Source: Pirellulales bacterium
GTDB taxonomy: Bacteria; Planctomycetota; Planctomycetia; Pirellulales; Thermoguttaceae
NCBI GenBank assembly: GCA_016936015.1
Contig: JAFGPV010000145.1
Coordinates: 1-37,531, forward strand
Direction: 5' to 3'
DNA length: 37,531 bases
Shown in pieces: positions 22,338 through 29,612 of the stretch. The position numbers and the translations under genes were made by a program. A model generated the notes under the pieces. It was not told where the DNA came from, ran no database searches, and saw nothing but the letters and a program-made list of their open reading frames with translations. How positions within the stretch are numbered: the stretch's first letter is position 1; every line of letters begins with the position of its first letter.

Positions 22338-25139
22338 TTGAAAGCGGGCTTCGAGGTCGAACCACTGGTGGGGGCCGATGGGCACCGTGATCCGGTCGCC
22401 CTCGACGTTCAGGTGCGAAGGCGGGGCGTCGCCGGTTTCCAGTTTCCAGGCGGAAGCCAGCGGACGGAAACACCGCAGCCCGAGTTGGGCCGGCCGGCCC
22501 TCAGTCTCGAGCAAGCGGACGCGGAAACCGGAAAGGAGGGATGAGGGATTGGGGATTGGGGATTGAGGATTAGAAATCCCTGACCTCTGACCCCTGACCC
22601 CTGACCCCTCTTCCTCCCACAGCGGTTCCCAATGGGTGGCCACGACGTTGCGGCGGTCGAGGTGGAAGAGCCAGCCGGAGAGGCGGGGCGGCGGGGCAGC
22701 ACAAGGGATGGCGACCGGCGGCGCGAGAAACGCCAGAGCGGCGGCGGTCGGATTGGGGAGATCGATGCCGATGCCCAATCGGAACTGCCGGGCCATTTCG
22801 CCCCGGACGATCAGCAGCGTGTCGAGCCGGCGGAGTCCGAGGCGGCGATGGTAGGGCAGCCCGGCGGTCAATAGAGTCGTGTGCTGACGGTCGTTGTGGA
22901 CGTCGATCATTAGCGGCGCTTCGAGCCGCTCCGCTTCGGTCGGCCGATTGGCCCAGTTCACGCTCCGCGTCAGGGTGCAGGTCTCGTCGCTCCAGGCGAA
23001 GCGGCAGGCATAGTAGGAATCCCACGGCGGGCCGTCGGGCAGCCGGTGCGGTTTGAGGTCGATCTCCAATTCGATCACCCGGTTGCCCCGCCAGACGCGG
23101 GTGGTCTGATCGTACTCGGCCGCCAGGCGTCCGTCGCGGTCCATCAGCCGGCCGCGGCAGAGCAGTTCGCCGAAGACCGGGCCGGGCGAGATGACGTGCA
23201 TCTCGTCCAGGGCCATGATCGTGTAGTGCCGGTCGCTGCCGGATTCGGCGACCGAATTTTGAGGAATGCGGAGTGCCAGTTGCTGCGCCAGCCGCGGATG
23301 CCGGCCTTGGTAATCGTTCAATGCCCGCAGGGCGCCGGTGTGCGGATCGAAATGGAGTTCGAAGAACTCGTTCCGCAGAAGATATTTCTCGGCCAGCGGC
23401 GGCTCGGCTTTCTTTTTCCTTGTTGCCGGGGCCGCCGTGTCGGCGGCCGCGAAACGGTTGTTTGATCCAAGCCAGACAAAACCCGAGCCGGGCAGATCGA
23501 CCACGGCCGATTCGGCATCGGTCACCCGGACTGAATCGTTCACCTCGGGTGCGGCGTTCAGGCCGGTGAATGAAACTCCGCAGCGATGCGAGAAACTCCA
23601 GGGATTCAAGAGGAGATAGCCCTCGGGAGACGAGTTCGTGGCTGCCAACTGGGCCCCCAGGGCTGAGGCGAGTCGTCCTGCGTCGGATTCTGCGGTCGGT
23701 TGGCCCATGAGGATCTGCTCCCAGGCGTGGAACATCGTCCGATACTTCTCCTCGATCCAGCAGCGGAGGAATGCAACACTGTGCAAGAGGGGATCGGACA
23801 GGCCGGCCTCGACGTCCTGGATCAAATAGGGCGAGCGATACTGGTCGGGACGATACTGGACTCGCTGGCCCGCCATTTCGGTCTGGTCGAAGTACTCGGA
23901 CAGCGATTGGAACTCGCCCAGGACGGAACTATAGCCGGCGATCCGCCGCAGCACGTCATACCAGGGGCTGGCGCCGCCGGGCCAATGGGCGAAGATGACC
24001 GTCGGGGCGTGATCCCGCTCGAGGGTCTTGCCCAGCAGGTCGGGAAAGCGGAGGAAGCTCTCCGGCCGGCCGGCGTCCAGCGGAATCGTGGTCACGCTCT
24101 CGATCGCGGCATCGTCGAATCCCTGCCACTGAATGCGGCTCTGCCGGCCGGCGGGAAACTGCCCGTCGTCGAGCGTGAAGTGCAACGCGGCGGTCAATCC
24201 GTGCTTCTCCAGGATCTGCGGCAGGGCCAGCGTCAGTCCGAAGCGGCGTCGGGCAAAAACGTTCGGTGGTTCGATGCCGTGCCGCCGATAGGTTTCCCGT
24301 CCCCGGAGGAGTTGTTCCGTAATCGCCTCCGGCGGCAAGAGCGGCAGCCGCGTCTCGGCGTATTCTCCGCCCAGCAGCGCCGCCCGGTTTTGCTCCAGCC
24401 GCTCCCGGAGCAGGGCGAGGCTCTCCGGCTCTTCGGCCGCCAGGCGCTCGATCACTTCGCCGCCCAGCAGCAGGTTGTGCGGGACGTCGGTCTGAAGCTC
24501 CCGGCGGAATGGTTCGCCCAGCGTGGTCGGGGCTGTGAGCGTCAAGTCGAGCAGCTTGGTCTCGAAGGGGAAGAAATACTCCCGGGCGTCGTGCAGGCGG
24601 TCGAAGGCGGTTTGGAGGTTCTCTCGGGCCGCGGTCCCGTCGCCCTGCACCGCCGCGTCGGCCGCCGCCGTCACCGCATTGCAGAACGCCGCGGCGTCGA
24701 GATTGCTCATCGAGCGGTGCTGCCGCGTCAACAGTTCGACGACCATATGGCAATATCCCAACGCGAGGAAATCGGCGGTCAGCTCCGGATCGACTCCGCC
24801 GGCCGACGGATCGAGCCGCTGCAAGACAGCCGGGAGCAGCTCGGCCCCGTCGCAGAAACCTTGCAACACCGCGGTTGTGGTCGGAACGTGATACCAAAAG
24901 TCCTCCGGCAAGAGCGCTTTCGCGCAGTCCGGCAGCACGATCAGGTCCCGATCCAGGTCCCTGGGTGCCAAGGGGGCCGGCGCCCATTGGGGAGTCTTCC
25001 GGCAGCGGTGGATTAAGGCCGGATGCCACAACGCCGACCACCCGCCCAGGAGTTGCTCCGCCTCGGACGCAGGCCGATCGAGTTTCAGGTTTTCGATGCC
25101 CTGACAAGGCAAGAGCATCAGCAGGCGATCAAACGACAT
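22335..25139 (-). CDS. GH38-like glycosidase-related protein, catalytic residues not conserved
   Basis: A 934-residue protein whose central part resembles GH38 alpha-mannosidases. LLGGEYAETRLPLLPPEAI fits the GGxYVExDxN region, and VFARRRFGLTLALPQILEKHG fits the LPDVFGYSAALPQIL region. The C-terminal half (GYLLLNPWSFSHR onward) looks like the beta-sandwich domains. The nucleophile and metal-binding aspartates of GH38 are replaced (RRRFG for PDVFG, ETRLPL for EDN), so classical catalysis is unlikely. Two parts are repeat-derived: RFAAADTAAP (half GTTTAGC element) and the stretch GVRGQRSGISNPQSPIPNP (heptamer arrays). Its TAA is the first triplet of a TAAGCCGCTTGCGG repeat. No signal peptide is visible. 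It is likely co-transcribed with the hydrolase. Confidence 0.75.
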   Translation of the reverse strand: MSFDRLLMLLPCQGIENLKLDRPASEAEQLLGGWSALWHPALIHRCRKTPQWAPAPLAPRDLDRDLIVLPDCAKALLPEDFWYHVPTTTAVLQGFCDGAELLPAVLQRLDPSAGGVDPELTADFLALGYCHMVVELLTRQHRSMSNLDAAAFCNAVTAAADAAVQGDGTAARENLQTAFDRLHDAREYFFPFETKLLDLTLTAPTTLGEPFRRELQTDVPHNLLLGGEVIERLAAEEPESLALLRERLEQNRAALLGGEYAETRLPLLPPEAITEQLLRGRETYRRHGIEPPNVFARRRFGLTLALPQILEKHGLTAALHFTLDDGQFPAGRQSRIQWQGFDDAAIESVTTIPLDAGRPESFLRFPDLLGKTLERDHAPTVIFAHWPGGASPWYDVLRRIAGYSSVLGEFQSLSEYFDQTEMAGQRVQYRPDQYRSPYLIQDVEAGLSDPLLHSVAFLRCWIEEKYRTMFHAWEQILMGQPTAESDAGRLASALGAQLAATNSSPEGYLLLNPWSFSHRCGVSFTGLNAAPEVNDSVRVTDAESAVVDLPGSGFVWLGSNNRFAAADTAAPATRKKKAEPPLAEKYLLRNEFFELHFDPHTGALRALNDYQGRHPRLAQQLALRIPQNSVAESGSDRHYTIMALDEMHVISPGPVFGELLCRGRLMDRDGRLAAEYDQTTRVWRGNRVIELEIDLKPHRLPDGPPWDSYYACRFAWSDETCTLTRSVNWANRPTEAERLEAPLMIDVHNDRQHTTLLTAGLPYHRRLGLRRLDTLLIVRGEMARQFRLGIGIDLPNPTAAALAFLAPPVAIPCAAPPPRLSGWLFHLDRRNVVATHWEPLWEEEGSGVRGQRSGISNPQSPIPNPSSLLSGFRVRLLETEGRPAQLGLRCFRPLASAWKLETGDAPPSHLNVEGDRITVPIGPHQWFDLEARFQ
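22540..22611. repeat. Two 7-bp arrays inside the GH38-like gene
   Basis: A GGGATTG array (22540-22573) is followed at once by a TGACCCC/TGACCTC array (22577-22610). Both have a 7-bp step and are read in frame, giving a low-complexity loop with S, P, N and G residues. Confidence 0.88.
23430..23455. repeat. Half copy of the GTTTAGC element in the GH38-like gene
   Basis: GGCCGCC-gtgtc-GGCGGCC followed by GCGAAAC matches one end of the 72-bp element. On the minus strand it encodes RFAAADTAAP, in the same frame as RLAAARTAA in NuoL and RLAAAGTAA in LpxB. The second hairpin and the other terminus are missing. Confidence 0.7.
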
Positions 25140-25708
25140 AGGGATTAATTTACCTTGGAAACGGAAAAAACATCAGTGGCTCTTGGAATGGGTGTCTTGC
25201 ACCACCCGAAGGCAGGTGCACGGTGCCGTTCCGATCGGCAAACCGCCCCGTTTTTTTATCCAAGTTCATCAGGTTGACAGAGAATGATCCGCCAGGATAA
25301 AGTAAAGAATAGGGTGTGTCGTAATTTCCGGTATGGAAAGGGAGTTACGGTCAGAGAAGTTGTCTTTTTCTTGACAGACCAGCTTCGGGCCTGGGGCCGT
25401 CAAGGATTCGAGCGAGTCGGGTGCGGAGCCGCCCCGAAGGTGGTTGGTGCAAAATGCCGCCCTGCTGTGCAATTTTGCATGAAATTGCCGTCCCAGACAG
25501 GGACGACGAAACCCGCCGGGGGTACTCCCTTGCATTGTTACGCGGTGGAACAGATTCTCCGAATCCTCCAGACCTGGGCGAATGATACACAAATGTCTTG
25601 GAAAATAACGGGTTGCGAATCCTGAGACGAACATTGGCATCATTTGTGCTTGTAGATTAAGGTAAAGAAAGGAAGATTATTTCTTCTCCCTTTTTACGGA
25701 GTGTGACC
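25140..25708. other. Non-coding gap between the GH38-like gene and pilM (569 bp)
   Basis: This gap lies between divergent genes. It holds a candidate sigma70 promoter at 25274-25303 and a weak hairpin with a T-run at 25223-25258. It also holds a small CGTCCC/GGGACG hairpin near 25490. No convincing reading frame or known RNA motif is seen. Unlike most gaps here, it has no heptamer array. Confidence 0.5.
25274..25303 (+). promoter_or_regulatory. Candidate sigma70 promoter upstream of the pilM cluster
   Basis: TTGACA at 25274-25279 is a perfect -35. TAAAGT (25298-25303) after 18 bases is a fair -10. It would give a leader of roughly 400 bases before pilM, which is long, so a closer promoter may exist. 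Confidence 0.35.
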
Positions 25709-27877
25709 ATGGCCAGAAGCGGCGCGGTATGGGGAATCGATTTGGGGCAATGTGCCTTGAAGGCCCTACGCGCCCGCGCTACCGCGGATCAGGGCAAGAT
25801 TGAAGCCGACGCCTTTGACTTTATCGAATACCCGAAAATTCTCAGTCAGCCCGACGCCGATCCCCCGGAGTTGATCGCCGAAGCCCTGAAGCAGTTTCTC
25901 TCGCGGAACTCGGTGCGGGGCGACGCCGTGGCGATCTCGGTTTCCGGCCAGGCGGGGCTGGCCAAGTTCATCAAGCTGCCGCCCGTCGAGTCGAAGAAGA
26001 TCCCGGACATCGTCCGCTACGAGGCGAAGCAGCAGATCCCCTTCGACCTAAACGACGTGATCTGGGACTACCAGCGGATCGGCGTCGGCACGGAAGAGGA
26101 GGGTTTCGTGTTGGAGACCGAGATCGGGCTGTTCGCCATGAAGCGCGACGCCGTGTTTCGGGCGCTCGAGCCGTTCCGGCGGCAGGGGATCGAGGTCGAC
26201 GTCGTGCAGTTGACGCCGGAGTGCCTCTACAACTTCCTGCTCTACGATCAGCTCCGCAGCCTGCCGCCGCCGGACGAGTACGATCCTGAGGACCCGCCGG
26301 AGTCGGTGGTGGTCCTCTCGCTGGGCACCGACGCCACGGACCTGGTGATCACCAACGGCTACCGCGTCTGGCAGCGGAGCATCCCCCTGGGCGGGAACCA
26401 TTTCACCAAGGCGCTGACGAAGGAGATGAAACTCACCTTCGCCAAGGCGGAGCACCTGAAGCGGAACGCCACCGCTGCGGCCGATCCCAAGGCGGTGTTC
26501 CAGGCGATGCGGCCGGTGTTCAACGACCTAGTGACCGAGCTGCAGCGCTCGATCAGCTATTTCAGCAACCTCGACCGGGCGGCGAAGATCGGCCGGATCG
26601 TGGCCCTGGGCAACGCCATGAAGCTCCCCGGGCTGCGGCGGTACCTGGGGCAGAGCCTGGGCTACGAGATCCTGCGGACCGACGGCTACGAGGGAATGGT
26701 CGGATCGGCCGTGACCGCCTCGCCGGTCTTCCAGGAAAACGTTATGAGTTTCGGCGTCTGCTATGGCCTGGTGCTGCAAGGTTTGGGCCGGTCGGGAATC
26801 CGCACCAACCTCCTGCCCCGGGAAATCCTCAAGGACCGGTTGATCCGCAGTAAGAAGCCCTGGGCCGTGGCCGCGGCCGCCTCGCTCCTTCTCGGCTGCG
26901 CCGTCAGTTGCGGCGCCTACGCCCTGAACCTCGGCAGCGTCGCCCCCGACCTCTGGAAAACGCCGCTGGGCAACGCCAGCAGCGTCGTCCAGGAGGTCAA
27001 CAATTACCAGTCCGAGGCGAGCACCGCCCAGAGCGACTTCGAGGCCATCGAGAAGATCGGGTCCCACCTGATCAGCAACGTCGAGGGCCGGCTGCAATGG
27101 CTGGAACTGCTCAAGGCGCTCGGCGAAGCGCTCCCCAAGGACAACGTCAGCGCAAAGGAGATCTTCGACAAGCCCCTTGCCGAGCGGAAACAGATCTTCA
27201 TTAAGAACCTGGAAGCGCAGCAGGTCCCGGACGTTTCGATGTGGTACCAGGGGGTCAAGAAATGGTATTCCGGGCCGAAGTCCGGCACCGGGGGCGAAGA
27301 GCCGGCCGCGGCGGCGGGCGTCAAGACCGAACCGGCAAGCCCCTCCCCGGACGCCGGCGGCTTCGCCTCGGACGCCGGCGGCGGCACGATGGAGACTACT
27401 GAGGGACCGAAAGGCGAAGGCTGGATCATCAAGATCGAAGGCTACCATTATCACAACGCCCACAAGGACAACGACGGCGCCCAGTACGTCAAGAACACGT
27501 TCATCAAAAACCTGTTGGAAGGGGAGGTCGAATTCCCCTCCGCCGACCGGAAGGGAACGGAAAAGGTCAGCATGAATGAGCTGGGGATCAGCTATCCGTT
27601 GCTCTACGATCCGCAACAGATCTGGGAGGAACCGATCCAGGATCCGAACGCCGCGCCGGCGGAAGGGGCCGCCGCGGCGGGGCCGCTCCCCGCCCCCGGA
27701 AAAGGACCGGCCTACCCCGGCGCCGCGCCGGCGGAGAGCACCATCAAGGTCAAACGCTTCGATTTTAATCTGCAATTCTGTTGGCAGCCGAAACTGCCGA
27801 CCGATCGCCTGGAAGCCCGCAAAGAGGCGGAAAAGAAAAAAACCGCCGACGGATCCGCGACGGAGGAAAATTTCTGA
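25709..27877 (+). CDS. PilM-PilN fusion, pilus or secretion assembly protein
   Basis: A 722-residue protein. Residues 1-360 are a PilM-type actin-like ATPase: WGIDLGQCALKALR, KFIKLPPVESKKIPDIVRYE, then FDLNDVIWDYQRI and VVVLSLGTDATDLVITNG. Residues 364-372 read IRTNLLPRE, which matches the INLLP peptide by which PilN binds PilM. One membrane span (about 384-404) and a periplasmic region of over 300 residues follow. Thus the cytoplasmic PilM and the membrane PilN appear joined in one chain. The periplasmic part contains Pro/Ala/Gly-rich linkers and no clear PilO domain. GGAG lies seven bases before the ATG at 25709, better than the in-frame GTG at 25703. It is the first gene of a four-gene set with a secretin. 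Confidence 0.85.
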   Translation: MARSGAVWGIDLGQCALKALRARATADQGKIEADAFDFIEYPKILSQPDADPPELIAEALKQFLSRNSVRGDAVAISVSGQAGLAKFIKLPPVESKKIPDIVRYEAKQQIPFDLNDVIWDYQRIGVGTEEEGFVLETEIGLFAMKRDAVFRALEPFRRQGIEVDVVQLTPECLYNFLLYDQLRSLPPPDEYDPEDPPESVVVLSLGTDATDLVITNGYRVWQRSIPLGGNHFTKALTKEMKLTFAKAEHLKRNATAAADPKAVFQAMRPVFNDLVTELQRSISYFSNLDRAAKIGRIVALGNAMKLPGLRRYLGQSLGYEILRTDGYEGMVGSAVTASPVFQENVMSFGVCYGLVLQGLGRSGIRTNLLPREILKDRLIRSKKPWAVAAAASLLLGCAVSCGAYALNLGSVAPDLWKTPLGNASSVVQEVNNYQSEASTAQSDFEAIEKIGSHLISNVEGRLQWLELLKALGEALPKDNVSAKEIFDKPLAERKQIFIKNLEAQQVPDVSMWYQGVKKWYSGPKSGTGGEEPAAAAGVKTEPASPSPDAGGFASDAGGGTMETTEGPKGEGWIIKIEGYHYHNAHKDNDGAQYVKNTFIKNLLEGEVEFPSADRKGTEKVSMNELGISYPLLYDPQQIWEEPIQDPNAAPAEGAAAAGPLPAPGKGPAYPGAAPAESTIKVKRFDFNLQFCWQPKLPTDRLEARKEAEKKKTADGSATEENF

Positions 27878-27890
27878 GAGGAGCATGGCG

Positions 27891-29432
27891 ATGGATAAAC
27901 TACAGGTCGTGACGGTATTCCTGAAAAAGTATTTGTTTTGGATCCTCATCAGCGCCGCGGTGGTGGTGGGGCTCCTTTCTTATTGGATGGCTACCGGCTC
28001 GCTGGCCACCGAATTTCAGACGCAAAAAACCAAGGTGGACCAGCAGTTTGCGGAAGTGAACTCCAAACTGACCGCGGATGCGTTGCCCAATGACGAGTAC
28101 ATCAGGAAAGTCAAGGCAAAGCAGGACGAGCTGAAGGACAAGGTGTTCCGCGCCTGGGATGCGCTGTACCGGGAGCAAAAAGAAAAGAACCTCTGGCCCA
28201 AGGAACTGGGGGATGAATTCCTCAAGGAGATCCGGAAGTTGGGCCCGGAGGAGGAAATCCCTCAAAAATATCGGTTCTGGTACTGGAACCGGATTAAGGA
28301 GTATTTTCCCGAGCTGACGAAAATCATCGATCGTTATCGGCCGAAAGAGAAATCGCCCGAGGCGGCGGCGGAAGGAGGCGTCGAGAATGCTCCCCGAGGC
28401 GGAATCGCCTATGTCCCTCGTCCGCGTGGAGGTCCACAATACGGACTGGGACCGGCGGCCTACGGGAACGCTCCGGCCGAAGAAATGGAGGGCGTGGTGG
28501 ACTGGAAGGAGGAGGATTATAACCGCCTCCTGGCCAAGTACACCTCCTGGACGTCCATCCCCTCCTCGAAAGCGGTGCGCTTGGCGCAAGAGGACTTGTG
28601 GGTCATCAAGTCGGTGCTGGAAGTGATCCGCAAGACCAACGGCGACGTCAAGGAACATCTGACGGCTCCCATCAAAGGCATCGAGGCCCTCCAAATCGGC
28701 GCCGATGCGATTCCGGCCTGGGAAACCGCCAATCAGGCCGTTTTCCAAGGCGGGGCCTCCGCCGAAGGCCCCGGCGGAACGATGCCCCCCAGGCCCGGGT
28801 ACCAGTCCGAAGGACCCGAGGGGATGGCCATGCAAGGTCCCCAAGGCGCCGCCGCCGGCACTAATCCGGATCAACTCCTCCTGTTCAACCGGTACGTGGA
28901 CACCAAGGGGATACCGTTGGCCCCGGGAGCGGCACCACCCTATGCGGAGTTCAACATGATCCCCCTCTGTATGAGACTGTCCATGGATCAGCGAAGCATC
29001 ACCAAGCTGTTGGTCGAGTGCGCGAATTCGGCGATGCCGATCGAAGTCCGCCGCGTGCGGCTCCAGCCGGATACGGGGCACCCGATTTCACTCGATTCGT
29101 CGCCCGCCGGAGCCGCCGGACCCTCGGTGGCCGGCCCCTCCGCCTACCCCCGGGGACCGGGCGGCGGCTACGGACGCTATGCGATGCCTCGTGCTCCGAT
29201 GAGAGAAGGTCCGCAGCTGACTCCGAACAACCTCGGCGGCGAAACGTCGGGTCCGGAAACTTCCGACCTGGTCGTGGAGATCCAGGGTATTATTTATATC
29301 TACAATCCGCCGGATCAAAAGAAACTGGGCACCGGTGCCGCCAGCGAGCAACCGGCGGAGGGCGCCGTGCCGCCCGCCGCCGCCCCGGCCGACGCGGCCA
29401 CTCCCCCGCCGGCGCCGGCGGAAACCCCGTAG
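27891..29432 (+). CDS. Single-span protein in the PilO position
   Basis: A 513-residue protein of no recognised family. A short basic N-terminus is followed by one membrane helix (FWILISAAVVVGLLSYWMA). Then comes a charged, probably coiled segment (FQTQKTKVDQQFAEVNSKL) and a long periplasmic region with Gly/Pro-rich stretches. A C-terminal Ala/Pro tail ends in PPPAPAETP. The topology and the place after a PilM-PilN gene suggest a PilO-like role in the inner-membrane platform; this is inferred. AGGAG lies seven bases before the ATG at 27891, better than the ATG at 27885. It begins 13 bases after the previous stop, so it is surely co-transcribed. Confidence 0.8.
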   Translation: MDKLQVVTVFLKKYLFWILISAAVVVGLLSYWMATGSLATEFQTQKTKVDQQFAEVNSKLTADALPNDEYIRKVKAKQDELKDKVFRAWDALYREQKEKNLWPKELGDEFLKEIRKLGPEEEIPQKYRFWYWNRIKEYFPELTKIIDRYRPKEKSPEAAAEGGVENAPRGGIAYVPRPRGGPQYGLGPAAYGNAPAEEMEGVVDWKEEDYNRLLAKYTSWTSIPSSKAVRLAQEDLWVIKSVLEVIRKTNGDVKEHLTAPIKGIEALQIGADAIPAWETANQAVFQGGASAEGPGGTMPPRPGYQSEGPEGMAMQGPQGAAAGTNPDQLLLFNRYVDTKGIPLAPGAAPPYAEFNMIPLCMRLSMDQRSITKLLVECANSAMPIEVRRVRLQPDTGHPISLDSSPAGAAGPSVAGPSAYPRGPGGGYGRYAMPRAPMREGPQLTPNNLGGETSGPETSDLVVEIQGIIYIYNPPDQKKLGTGAASEQPAEGAVPPAAAPADAATPPPAPAETP

Positions 29433-29465
29433 GAGTTCAAAGCCGCAAGGTCATTATGAGTTGTC

Positions 29466-29567
29466 ACGTCATCCCGAGCGCCGCGAAGGACCTCATGGGA
29501 AAAGCACAAGGAAACCGATTCCTACGGTTTCCCCGGTCAAGAGGCTTCGCTTTGCCCGGCATGACGC
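29466..29567. repeat. About 100-bp element with inverted ends between two pilus genes
   Basis: The ends CGTCATCCCGAGC (near 29467) and GCCCGGCATGACG (29554-29566) are inverted repeats with two mismatches. An inner GAAACCG-attccta-CGGTTTC hairpin lies at 29511-29531. The gap between the two membrane-protein genes is widened by it to 180 bp. Confidence 0.75.
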
Positions 29568-29612
29568 CGGACCGGCGTCCCTCGGCCGGTTCGTCGACGC
29601 AGGAAAATTGCC

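Noticed and set aside
22315-22473. Longer N-terminus for the alpha/beta hydrolase
   Set aside because: This part overlaps the end of the GH38-like gene and is Arg/Pro-rich with no fold match; the ATG at 22314 starts just before the first strand of the hydrolase.
23700-25016. Plus-strand open frame opposite the GH38-like gene
   Set aside because: No motif, no start signal, and composition typical of an antisense shadow; the minus-strand protein has recognisable fold motifs.
25223-25258. Hairpin plus T-run that looks like a plus-strand terminator
   Set aside because: The stem is imperfect and no plus-strand gene precedes it; a small RNA could end there, but nothing else supports it.
25140-25708. 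Riboswitch or structured RNA before pilM
   Set aside because: I compared by eye with c-di-GMP riboswitch features, expected before pilus genes, and found no matching conserved core.
26528-27949. Minus-strand open frame opposite pilM
   Set aside because: Antisense of a clear PilM domain with a good ribosome-binding site; no family match seen.
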